A stretch of 37,330 nucleotides of DNA from Methyloglobulus morosus KoM1. GTDB lineage: Bacteria; Pseudomonadota; Gammaproteobacteria; Methylococcales; Methylomonadaceae. This document shows, one piece after another, positions 1 through 7,957 of this stretch (the stretch's first letter is position 1; each line of letters starts with the position of its first letter). The position numbers and the translations under genes are program-made. The notes below the pieces were generated by a model. It worked only from the letters and a program-made list of their open reading frames with translations. It was not told the DNA's origin and made no database searches. The stretch lies in assembly GCF_000496735.2 (NCBI RefSeq), contig NZ_AYLO01000033.1:1-37330 (forward strand). The letters are read 5' to 3'.

Positions 1-3000
1 GTTTCCAATGTTGACGGGGATAGTTCCGAATAAATAAATTGCACGCCTAATTGCTCAGACAGGCACTGATAGATTTCATAGGCCTGGTACGGTTTGCGGA
101 CAAATTCATCCATGCCAGCATTCAGCATCTCCGCCCGCTGTTCCCTGAAAGCAGATGCTGAGACCGCGACAATTTTTACCTTTTCCCCTCCAGGAAGCCC
201 GCGAATTATTTTTGTGGCTTCTAGCCCGTCCATCACCGGCATTTGTCGGTCCATCCAGATAAGGTGCGGTTTCCAGCTTTGGAATATTTCCACCCCCTGC
301 TTGCCGTTATCGGCAACCTTATATTGAAAGCCGATAGACTCCATCAGATTGGCAAGCAATAATTGGTTCTCGAGCTGATCTTCGACAATGAGAATCCGGT
401 ATTCTGCTTGCCCTGGCACCACGCCCAGAACTTCTCTTTCTTTTAATCCATATAGAGTAGTAATGTTGGCTTCCTCTACCTGTTTCAAAGGCAAATCGAC
501 CCGAAATAGCGAACCTTTACCCAGTGTACTTTCCAGGCTTATGTGGCCGTTCATTAACTGCACGAATTGACGCGTTATGCTAAGCCCCAGCCCGGTTCCC
601 ATATTGTCATCCAGTTGACCCAATTGCATGAATGGTTCAAAGATACGTTCCTGATCTTCCAGCGCAATGCCGTAACCTGAGTCTTCGACTTCGATCAATA
701 AATGCGAAGAAGTGTTGTTCTTCGTACCTAAGCGGATGGTCACTCCGCCTTGCGGGGTAAATCTCAGGGCATTTCCAACAAGGTTAATCAACACCTGACG
801 CAATCGAGCCTCGTCTCCGATAATGTAGCGCGGAAACTCTGAAGACTGGTCAATCTGTAACCGCAGGCCTTTCTCAGCAGCGCGCACCTGCATCATGTTA
901 GTGACATCACGCACCATACCACCTAGATCGAATGCACCCTCATTCAGTTGCACTCGCCCCGCTTCGATCTTGGCCATATCCAATACGTTATTGATCAAGG
1001 TGAGCAGGTGTTCGCCGCTGCGATGAATGATATCTATGTTTCGCTGATCATTCTCCTGAAGCAGCGAATTCTTGCGCATGATGGAGGAAAAACCGAGAAT
1101 AGCGTTCAGCGGGGTACGCAACTCGTGGCTCATATTGGCTAAAAATGTACTTTTGGCCTTGTTGGCCGCTTCGGCGGCATCGCGGGCCAGCAGCAATTCC
1201 GTCGTACGTTGCTGTACTGTCTCCTCCAACTGATCTTTGTGTTGACGCAGTTCTTCTTCCGCCTGTTTTCGTTCGGTGATGTCGGTAAACATCTCCAACA
1301 GCCCAATGTGATGATGTTCATCGTCTAAGATGGGGGTTGTGGAAACCAGCGTCCATAACGCCTGCCCATCCTTACGGCGATATCTGCGTTCGTAACTCTC
1401 CGATAGGTTCTGGACACGGTTTTCCATTGTCCTCTGTTGATCGGGCGCATCCTCCGCGAACATGAAGTCGGTGATTGGCCGACCAATCATTTCTTCGCAG
1501 GAATAACCAAGCATTTCTGCCATTCTGGCATTGACAAAGCTGGCCTTGGCGTTTGGCTCAAGCAGCCAGATACCTTCATTAGCCGTATCGACGATACGGC
1601 GGTATCTTGCCTCGCTTTCCTGTAGGTTGCGATGGGACAGTATACTGGTTAAGCCGTCGGCCAGCCGCCTGCCGATTTCCTGAAATAGCCTTGTTTCCTC
1701 TCCGGTCCATACTCTCGGATAAGAACACTGGTGCATCCCGAACATATAGGGCTTATCGACTTTGGGATAGATGGCCATGGAAAGCTGAGATTGAATATTG
1801 AACTGCTTTGCAAGGACATCCGAAAAGGGATGTTTTGAGCCTGGGCCGAACCACACCGGCTCGTAAGCTGAGAGCACAGTTTTATACACCTCAATTGTGC
1901 CTGCATCTAGGGGCAGCTCAAGATTTTGAATAAGGGCACCGGGGTACTCTGGCACGGTGCGTTCCATACATGCTCGCCAAGTCGCTGCTGCCGGATCGCA
2001 AGGATAACACAGCCAAGCCCTATCGCATCCGAATAACTCAAGCATGGTATCGAGGACATCGACCATCAATTGCTCGACATTAACAGCTCCCTGTATCACC
2101 AGATTAATCCTGTCCATACTCTCGAAAAAGCGCAGGGTTGCTTGGCGTTCCTGCTCGGCTTGCTTACGCTCGGTGATGTCCCTGCACATTGCCAAGTTGT
2201 AGATCTTGCCATCGAAATCCAAATAATTAGCAGTCACTTCCACTGGAAATTCGCGTCCGTCATGGGTTCGGTGAGTTGTATCCAACTGTAGCCTGCTTTT
2301 TTCACAAAGTTGTGGCCAGACTGCATCCCACATTTCCTTCGTCCAATTGGGGTCGATGTCGAACACACCCATACCGCCAGTGAGTTCTTCGCGGCTGTAG
2401 CCTAAGGTCTGGCTGGCGCTCTGGTTGACGTAAAGGAAATGAGGATCGTTTTCGCCCATCAGAAAAATGGTTTCCTTCACCCTATCCAGGGCAAAGGTCA
2501 GTAATTCGAGTTGATATTGGGTTTGCTTGCGTTCAGTAAGGTCGTAGGCCAAGCCCACGAAACCCGTGATGCGGGCATCTTCGTCCAGTAAAGGAGTGAT
2601 GGAGAGGTTGACCGGAATCCGCCCGCCGTCCTTGCGGATAAATGTCCACTCGTTTTCCTCGCGCAGGTTGAGTTGGGGACGTGCTGTAAACACATTAAAT
2701 CCCGGCGCAATCGTTTGGTCGAGATCTTCCGACAACTTCACGGCGCGTTGAGCCATTTCTTCAGGATCGTGCCAAAGCGCCGGGGTCTGTTTGCCGACCA
2801 CTTCTTCGGCCATATAGCCCAACAAGCGCTCGGCGGCATGATTGAAGCTGGTAATTATTCCGTCAGGTGTTGTAGAGATGATCGCGTAAGCCACATTGTC
2901 CAAAATCGTCCGTTGGAGACGGGTGAGCCGACGCAATTCGATTTCCCGCTCCTGGATGGCTTCCATCATCGCGTTGAAGCTGTGGCCTAGGCGAGCCACT

Positions 3001-3623
3001 TCGTCGGTGCCGACGGCGGGCACGCGTTGCTTGTAGTCTGCCCGGGCACGAACATTTTCGGCCATTTCCGTCAGCGATGTGATGGGACGCACGATCGTCC
3101 GTTTCAGGACAGTTAATTGGGCAAGCGTAAAAGTAAGGAAGAGGAGCACACCCCCGCCAAAAATCCATAAGGCTTGCTGGATTTGCCGGATAAGTTGGCC
3201 TAAACCCATACTGAGGCGCAGACGCGCGCCACTCGGCAGGCTTTGCAACAGTTCAGCCGTGTCATGGCTGAGGTAGATTCCATCCGGCTTGGCCGGAAAC
3301 GGCCTAGGCATGGCGTTTGGGATATGGCTGAAGGCAGCCAGAATCCGGCCGCTAGCCAAAACAATATCCGCTTCTAGTATCTGCGGATTGGCCCGCAGGG
3401 TGTCAAGGATTTCCTGTGCTCGGATGGGGTCTTCGAAAGCCACGGCTGCGTCAGTTCCCACGGAGACCATTTGCGCGTAGGGCTCCATAATTTGTCGGGC
3501 GCGGCCCTCCAATGTGAAGCCCTGAAAGAGCACCAACCCTGCGCCAGTCACAACAAATGCCAATAGTGCTGCGCCCCACAGCACAAGCGCGATCCTATTA
3601 TATATGCTCATTTTTAGGATCAT
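1..3623 (-). CDS. Multi-PAS hybrid sensor histidine kinase (C-terminus cut by window edge)
   Basis: Open without a stop from an ATG at 3623 to the window edge (about 1207 residues seen). It is an inner-membrane sensor kinase that should autophosphorylate and pass phosphate to its own receiver domain. Visible order: TM1 (~11-35); periplasmic CHASE8-like domain with the YfiN-type pattern 'AVAFEDP...ANPQILEADI'; TM2 (~150-172); HAMP (~172-225); PAS (~238); PAS (~375); GAF-like (~495-660); PAS (~665-785); coiled coil; HisKA with 'NMSHELRTPLNAILG' (His833); HATPase with 'LINLVGNALRFTP' and 'GTGLGLSI'; and a receiver domain with 'WMDRQMPVMDG' (Asp1125). The start is favoured over the inner ATG at 3611 because an AGGTGA lies ahead of it and it begins 3 nt after the yfiR-like stop. 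The last ~20 receiver residues and any Hpt or second receiver are outside the window. Being co-transcribed with a YfiR homologue suggests YfiR-type control of the periplasmic domain. Confidence 0.9.
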   Translation of the reverse strand, partial: MILKMSIYNRIALVLWGAALLAFVVTGAGLVLFQGFTLEGRARQIMEPYAQMVSVGTDAAVAFEDPIRAQEILDTLRANPQILEADIVLASGRILAAFSHIPNAMPRPFPAKPDGIYLSHDTAELLQSLPSGARLRLSMGLGQLIRQIQQALWIFGGGVLLFLTFTLAQLTVLKRTIVRPITSLTEMAENVRARADYKQRVPAVGTDEVARLGHSFNAMMEAIQEREIELRRLTRLQRTILDNVAYAIISTTPDGIITSFNHAAERLLGYMAEEVVGKQTPALWHDPEEMAQRAVKLSEDLDQTIAPGFNVFTARPQLNLREENEWTFIRKDGGRIPVNLSITPLLDEDARITGFVGLAYDLTERKQTQYQLELLTFALDRVKETIFLMGENDPHFLYVNQSASQTLGYSREELTGGMGVFDIDPNWTKEMWDAVWPQLCEKSRLQLDTTHRTHDGREFPVEVTANYLDFDGKIYNLAMCRDITERKQAEQERQATLRFFESMDRINLVIQGAVNVEQLMVDVLDTMLELFGCDRAWLCYPCDPAAATWRACMERTVPEYPGALIQNLELPLDAGTIEVYKTVLSAYEPVWFGPGSKHPFSDVLAKQFNIQSQLSMAIYPKVDKPYMFGMHQCSYPRVWTGEETRLFQEIGRRLADGLTSILSHRNLQESEARYRRIVDTANEGIWLLEPNAKASFVNARMAEMLGYSCEEMIGRPITDFMFAEDAPDQQRTMENRVQNLSESYERRYRRKDGQALWTLVSTTPILDDEHHHIGLLEMFTDITERKQAEEELRQHKDQLEETVQQRTTELLLARDAAEAANKAKSTFLANMSHELRTPLNAILGFSSIMRKNSLLQENDQRNIDIIHRSGEHLLTLINNVLDMAKIEAGRVQLNEGAFDLGGMVRDVTNMMQVRAAEKGLRLQIDQSSEFPRYIIGDEARLRQVLINLVGNALRFTPQGGVTIRLGTKNNTSSHLLIEVEDSGYGIALEDQERIFEPFMQLGQLDDNMGTGLGLSITRQFVQLMNGHISLESTLGKGSLFRVDLPLKQVEEANITTLYGLKEREVLGVVPGQAEYRILIVEDQLENQLLLANLMESIGFQYKVADNGKQGVEIFQSWKPHLIWMDRQMPVMDGLEATKIIRGLPGGEKVKIVAVSASAFREQRAEMLNAGMDEFVRKPYQAYEIYQCLSEQLGVQFIYSELSPSTLE

Positions 3624-3626
3624 TGG

Positions 3627-4250
3627 TTATCTCACCTGGCCCATCACGCCGTTTTCCAGGACTGCTCTGGAAACTTCCAGCATTTTCGTCTGGATGGCCA
3701 GTGAAACGGCTCGGGACTGGTCGAGGTTGATGCTCATCTGCACCCTGTCTCCGACCTGAAATTGTATTACCCCGCCTTCCCGTAGGAATTCAGGCGCATC
3801 TCCGACCGTCAAAACCGGTTTATCCTTCAATACGACGAGGGCGGCACGACGTTCCGCGACGTCATTGTATGCGAGGAAGATAATCTGGCAAGAAGGCAAT
3901 TCATCAAGCCTGTCTGCTCGGAAGACTTCAAAGCCGCGACCCTGTTCGGTGCGCCCTTCGAGGGTCGTTTCCAGAACGTCGCCGAAAGGATCCTGCCCCA
4001 GTATGCCGATATGCCAGGGCGAACTGCTATTGGGGAACACATTGTTCGGCCAGGTCACATAGTGGGCAAAATTGCGCAGGAAGGCGGCCTTGACCTTGTT
4101 CGGGTTTTCCATAGCCAAACCCTGGCTCGTCGCCAGAACCGGCAGTAACACCGCGTATAGCAGGACGATTGCCGGGATAATTCTCCAGCTACCACGTTGG
4201 TCGTGCAGCCGTAATCCGTCATCCCGGTGGATGCATGACTTCAGGGCCAA
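3627..4250 (-). CDS. YfiR family periplasmic protein (DUF4154)
   Basis: About 207 residues. A signal peptide (hydrophobic run 'IIPAIVLLYAVLLPVLATS', near residues 24-42) precedes a YfiR domain starting at 'NKVKAAFLRNFAHYVTWP' and ending with 'NLDQSRAVSLAIQTKMLEVS', both typical of the family. In Pseudomonas YfiR is a periplasmic repressor of the diguanylate cyclase YfiN. Here the following gene, 3 nt downstream, is a hybrid histidine kinase with a YfiN-like periplasmic domain, so this protein probably gates that kinase (inference). The start is uncertain: the listed one is a TTG, the first possible start after an in-frame stop, with no clear ribosome site and no in-frame ATG before the mature region. 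A Cys in 'DELPSCQIIFLAY' is kept, but I see no second Cys in the mature part, unlike Pseudomonas YfiR, which has disulfides. Confidence 0.85.
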   Translation of the reverse strand: MALKSCIHRDDGLRLHDQRGSWRIIPAIVLLYAVLLPVLATSQGLAMENPNKVKAAFLRNFAHYVTWPNNVFPNSSSPWHIGILGQDPFGDVLETTLEGRTEQGRGFEVFRADRLDELPSCQIIFLAYNDVAERRAALVVLKDKPVLTVGDAPEFLREGGVIQFQVGDRVQMSINLDQSRAVSLAIQTKMLEVSRAVLENGVMGQVR

Positions 4251-4394
4251 TTGCTTGCCCCGAGTTTATAGGTTAAAACAATCGGCATACCCTCAGGTAC
4301 ACTTCTGGCGGCAGTACGATTTGCGCCTTCGTCAATTGATCGGAACACTGAATGGTAAGCAAAAATAGTGTTTTTCAAGGATGCCGCCTGGAAA

Positions 4395-6791
4395 TCAAAA
4401 CTTGAGCGAGAAATTCAGCATAAACTCGCGCGGGCGACCCCGTGAGCTTTGCGATGGCCGGTACTGTTCGTCGGCGAGGTTCTTGCCTATCAGGTCTATG
4501 CTCATCCTGTGCCCGCCCATTTCCCACGAATAGCCGGCCATCGCGTTCAATAACACATAAGACTGATGGGCGGATTTTGGTGTATCTGGCAGTAGGGTTT
4601 GGTCTGACACAATGTTGACGCCGCCACCGACATAGAAACCGCGCAAGGCTTCTTGGGTGAAATCGTAACGCGTCCATAGATTGGCAAGATGCGGTGCGCT
4701 CATTTGCAGTGGGGCATTGTGATAGCGGTTGACGTTTTTGTAATTCGCCCGACCGGCGGCATCCAGTGAGTTGGGATTTTGGGCGAGTATGGCATCGTCA
4801 TGGCCGCTAAACTCGGTGATCTTTGCGTCCATATAGCTGTAGGAGAGGTAAAGCTGCCAGTTGTCGGTCAACTTGGCCGTGGCATCCACTTCGAAGCCGC
4901 GGGAGCGCTCCCGGCCGCTTTGTACGCTGTAGATCGTCGTTATTCCCGATGAGTTAGTAACCGCAAGGTCGGTGACGATGTTTTTGTTTTGAATTTCGAA
5001 GTAGGTCAACGTGCCCGACAAGCGACTGTTGAACAGGTCGTACTTAAACCCGAGATCGTAGCCCCAGCCCTCGGTCGGTTTGGGGATAGATGCAGTCCCG
5101 TCGACATTGTTGATCGGAAAGGTGCCGGGGACGAAGGACTCGGAGTAGGTGCCGAACAGCGAGAGCTGTGGCGTCAGCTTATACAGCAAACCGTATTGGG
5201 GCGTGACCCTGCTTACCTTCGATTCTGGTTCGGACTGTTGCGCCAGGTTATTGGTGAATTGGCTATCCGTTGAAGTCCAGCGCCAACCGGTTAGCACGAG
5301 CAGGCGGTCGTCGAAGAAGCCGAATGTTGAGCCGCCGTATACCGACTTGTCCACGGCCTGCACACTCTGGTCGAAGCGGCCATCCGTTAGTGCGGACAAT
5401 GGAAACGAGGTGTTGCGGTTCCAGGTCGAAGGATTTCGTAAGTCCCACAACGGCAACGGCGAGCCGATGGGGTTGCTGCCCAACGCCGGGTTATTGGGGG
5501 CTTGGCCAGCCCATCGGTCGAAACGTCGGTCGACATATTGCCCTCCGAGCAACAGGCGTAGGCTGGCAAATCCCAAGTCGTACTTGCCTATCCCTTGGAA
5601 TTCTATGGTGTCGTCTCGATTGGCATAGACCTGGTGCCTGACGCGGCGGCCTTGCAGGCGAGTGGTGGTGTTGGACATGCCTAAGTTACCTGAGAACAGC
5701 GTATCGACTTCGTATTCCAGATGCGAATAGCCGACGCGAAAATCCCAGTTGTCGTCGGCCTTGAAATCTATCCTGGCGCTCAGGTTATGGGTGTCGCTAT
5801 GGCGATAGTCACTGTAAGCCATACTGTTCCAGTTGTCCGGCAGGCCGGGCACATCGACGGCGGACAAGTTGGGGTCGGATGGGGTCGGCACGACCCCGGC
5901 TTGGGTACTGTAGCCGGGTTTTTGCATCAGTTGCGGTTCTTCGATCTTTTCGAAGTTTTCATACTTGAGCGAAATCCTCAAGCGGTCATTGGGTTGCCAG
6001 AGCAGCGACGGCGAAACATTCCAGGTATGGGCGTCGTAAGGCTCCCAATAATGCATGTCTTGATCGTAAGAGGCCGCCAACCGGTAGAACAGCGTATCCG
6101 ATGCAGGCCCTGTGACGTCCGCATCGAAACGGTATTGGCCGTAAGAGCCGTAACGGGCGTCGGCGTTAACGGCGAATTGGCGCTGAGGGTTCTTGGTGAT
6201 GATATTGACGATGCCGCCGGGCGCGACTTGGCCGTAAAGAAACGACGCCGGCCCCTTGACCACTTCGACGCGGCTTATGTTGGTGAAGTCGAAGATCGAC
6301 GGGCCGTGGACGCCATCGCGCAGGATGTGGATGTTGCCTCCGGGCAACGAGCCGACAGCAAAACCTCTGATAGCCACATTGGCGTTGCCCTCGTTGAAGT
6401 CGTTGCTGCGGTAAGTGACACCAGGCGAATAACGTGCGATATCGAAAATATCCCTCGGTTTTTGATCCTTGATGAAGGACTCGGTGAAGGCTTGGATTGC
6501 GAAGGGCAGATCCCGAATTGGCGTGTCAAAACGGGAGCCGGATACGGAGTTTGAAGCGCGGTAGCCGCTATCGAATTGGGTGGAAACGTCAAAAGGGGAG
6601 ACTCTCACCTGCGACAGTTCATCGAGATCCATATCGGCCACGTCTTTCGTTAAACTTGTTGAAGGCTCGGCGTCGTGCTCATACCCGATAGAGGTTGCCA
6701 TTGCCAATGGAAAACGCTGTAAAAGCAAGATAAGTGCCAATTTTAGTCTAACAGATGTACTCATACCGAGATTAAGCAGATAACCTTTCAT
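4395..6791 (-). CDS. TonB-dependent siderophore-type outer membrane receptor
   Basis: 798 residues, usual for the family. After a signal peptide (~residues 10-32) come a short N-terminal stretch, a plug domain and a 22-strand-type barrel. Plug hallmarks: 'DTPIRDLPFAIQAFTESFI', 'NVAIRGFAVGSLPGGNIHI' and 'ISRVEVVKGPASFLYGQVAP' followed by 'GGIVNIITKNP'. The barrel ends in the terminal aromatic 'EFMLNFSLKF' needed for Bam assembly. The sequence 'DELSQVRVSPFDVST' resembles a TonB-box region. The family imports ferric siderophores using TonB energy; the ligand cannot be told. GGGGAG lies 6-7 nt ahead of the ATG, supporting the start. It is first in a minus-strand run with the YfiR homologue (144-nt gap) and the hybrid kinase, so receptor occupancy may be coupled to signalling. 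No FecR/FecI or other iron-transport genes are in the window. Confidence 0.92.
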   Translation of the reverse strand: MKGYLLNLGMSTSVRLKLALILLLQRFPLAMATSIGYEHDAEPSTSLTKDVADMDLDELSQVRVSPFDVSTQFDSGYRASNSVSGSRFDTPIRDLPFAIQAFTESFIKDQKPRDIFDIARYSPGVTYRSNDFNEGNANVAIRGFAVGSLPGGNIHILRDGVHGPSIFDFTNISRVEVVKGPASFLYGQVAPGGIVNIITKNPQRQFAVNADARYGSYGQYRFDADVTGPASDTLFYRLAASYDQDMHYWEPYDAHTWNVSPSLLWQPNDRLRISLKYENFEKIEEPQLMQKPGYSTQAGVVPTPSDPNLSAVDVPGLPDNWNSMAYSDYRHSDTHNLSARIDFKADDNWDFRVGYSHLEYEVDTLFSGNLGMSNTTTRLQGRRVRHQVYANRDDTIEFQGIGKYDLGFASLRLLLGGQYVDRRFDRWAGQAPNNPALGSNPIGSPLPLWDLRNPSTWNRNTSFPLSALTDGRFDQSVQAVDKSVYGGSTFGFFDDRLLVLTGWRWTSTDSQFTNNLAQQSEPESKVSRVTPQYGLLYKLTPQLSLFGTYSESFVPGTFPINNVDGTASIPKPTEGWGYDLGFKYDLFNSRLSGTLTYFEIQNKNIVTDLAVTNSSGITTIYSVQSGRERSRGFEVDATAKLTDNWQLYLSYSYMDAKITEFSGHDDAILAQNPNSLDAAGRANYKNVNRYHNAPLQMSAPHLANLWTRYDFTQEALRGFYVGGGVNIVSDQTLLPDTPKSAHQSYVLLNAMAGYSWEMGGHRMSIDLIGKNLADEQYRPSQSSRGRPREFMLNFSLKF

Positions 6792-6829
6792 TTAAGCTCC
6801 CCAATTTTGTTTGTTGTAGAAATTATTTA

Positions 6830-6841
6830 GGTTAGCTAACC
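6830..6841. promoter_or_regulatory. 12-bp perfect palindrome upstream of the TonB receptor
   Basis: GGTTAGCTAACC is a perfect palindrome 38 nt upstream of the receptor ATG, in the 5' region of the minus-strand operon. Its position fits an operator overlapping a promoter or leader. The binding protein is unknown. Confidence 0.35.
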
Positions 6842-6981
6842 AAGTGACCGCAAAATGCAACCCTCGCCAACTAGGGGTTTAGGGAGCAACGGAACATAAA
6901 ATCCATTTAGGCTTTATGAGTCCTCTAAATTATAGGATCATTATCGCTTTTCTATTTTGTCAAAACTCATTTGTAAAAATA

Positions 6982-6995
6982 TTGATCTAGATCAA
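6982..6995. promoter_or_regulatory. FNR/Anr-type binding box
   Basis: TTGATCTAGATCAA is an exact match to the FNR/Anr (CRP-FNR family) consensus TTGAT-N4-ATCAA. It lies in the divergent intergenic region, 190 bp upstream of the TonB receptor start and about 230 bp upstream of the VPEID-type small gene. This suggests oxygen-dependent control of one or both genes. Which promoter it serves is not clear from the sequence. Confidence 0.6.
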
Positions 6996-7228
6996 CATAC
7001 TTTCCAATTAAAAATATATACTGTAGATTAGGTTCTGTGAATTGAATTATTTCTCAATTAAAGCCACGCCCATCAAAACATGCAGCAGGCTTGACTTTAA
7101 ACTTTAAAGGGCCGGAGCAATAAGTTGCAGGTCAGACATATTTAGAGTTTGGGTTGGTGTGGAGAGATTTCGTTCAGGTAAGGGTAGTTCGGCTTTTTTA
7201 TTAGAAAAAATAGAGTGAGGAATTCCAT

Positions 7229-7465
7229 ATGAATATGCGACAAACATTGTTGGCGGGCGCAACTGTTATGCTACTAGCGACGAGCGCCGCTTGGGGCGGG
7301 ATCGGAAATGGGACGTGCGCCGCACCTCCGTGCGGTAATGCATACGGGAAGGCTCCCGAAATTGATGCAGCCACAGCGACGATTCCAATTGCTTTGTTAA
7401 CAGGCATTGTTCTTTTGATGAAGGAAAGGAAGCGGTCTAAACGCCCATCTAAATCGGACGAATAG
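7229..7465 (+). CDS. Small secreted protein with VPEID-CTERM-like sorting tail
   Basis: 78 residues. An N-terminal signal peptide (about 1-23, 'LLAGATVMLLATSAAWG') is followed by only about 20 mature residues with two Cys ('GTCAAPPCG'). The C-terminal tail is tripartite: 'APEIDAATA', a hydrophobic stretch 'IPIALLTGIVLL', then the basic end 'KERKRSKR'. This matches the layout of VPEID-CTERM sorting signals, a PEP-CTERM variant normally processed by an exosortase. Translation start is supported by AGTGAGGA six nt ahead of the ATG. The gene is divergent from the TonB receptor operon and shares its 437-bp upstream region. Function of the short mature peptide is unknown. The window's only exosortase lies 9 kb away and has its own PEP-CTERM partner, so the processing enzyme may be elsewhere. 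Confidence 0.75.
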   Translation: MNMRQTLLAGATVMLLATSAAWGGIGNGTCAAPPCGNAYGKAPEIDAATATIPIALLTGIVLLMKERKRSKRPSKSDE

Positions 7466-7882
7466 GCAAATTGAGGCGTTGAGGGTATTTCTAACATTAG
7501 ACAGTCCGTATCCTTTTGTCTAGTCGATGACTACAGGACGCTATTCGACCCATTGGGTCGATAAAATCCGGCTTTAAGCAGTAACCCGAAGCTACGGCTA
7601 TAGCCGGTGGAGTTTCATACCCCAAAAATTTGAGTTCGCTATGCCTTTTGGGTTATGCACAAGCAGAGAAATAAGCTATATGGCCAATTGAAATTACAGA
7701 ACCTGATAGCGACCAACCTGTGTAAAGTATATAGCTATGTTATTTTTTCCTGATAGGTTGCTGTGGGACGTACTTTCACTTTCGAGAAAGAGAAAAAATT
7801 AATTTTTTGAATGGCTGGTATGGAGAACCCCATTCAGCAGTATGAATCTCACCAATTGATAAGCGGAGCCAAATTATTGCGG
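7466..7882. other. Intergenic region with two palindromes, no gene seen
   Basis: No convincing coding frame. Two compact palindromes stand out: CGACCCATTGGGTCG at 7546-7560 (7-bp arms around one base) and CGGCTATAGCCG at 7595-7606 (perfect). A direct repeat CCTGATAG also occurs near 7700 and 7750. The palindromes may be protein-binding sites or RNA hairpins downstream of the VPEID-type gene. No known riboswitch consensus was recognised. Confidence 0.3.
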
Positions 7883-7913
7883 ATGATGAATAAAATATCT
7901 TTTTATACATCAT
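7883..7913. promoter_or_regulatory. Inverted repeat upstream of fic (probable operator)
   Basis: Arms ATGATGAATAAAA (7883-7895) and TTTTATACATCAT (7901-7913) pair at 12 of 13 positions around a 5-nt spacer. The repeat ends 42 nt before the Fic start codon, as expected of an operator. The Fic protein has a C-terminal winged-helix-like segment that could be the binder (inference). Confidence 0.45.
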
Positions 7914-7926
7914 AAAATAAACTAAT

Positions 7927-7957
7927 ATGAGTTATAAAAGTTACGGCTATAACTCAT
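7927..7957 (+). promoter_or_regulatory. Inverted repeat abutting the fic start codon
   Basis: ATGAGTTATA (7927-7936) and TATAACTCAT (7948-7957) form a perfect 10-bp inverted repeat with an 11-nt loop. The right arm includes the first two bases of the fic ATG. In mRNA this would form a hairpin covering the start codon, and no clear ribosome site is seen. It could be a second operator or a translational lid. Confidence 0.4.

Noticed and set aside
5721-6554. Long open frame (277 codons) on the plus strand
   Set aside because: It is antisense to the plug and barrel of the TonB receptor, whose protein is clearly recognisable; the plus frame has no family features.
6936-6945. Fur-box-like half site GATCATTATC upstream of the TonB receptor
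   Set aside because: Only one half resembles the 19-bp Fur consensus; the other half has about two matches. Not enough to call, although Fur control would be expected for such a receptor.
7500-7700. Possible c-di-GMP or other riboswitch downstream of the VPEID-type gene
   Set aside because: Palindromes are present, but the conserved bases of the GEMM class or other known classes could not be matched.
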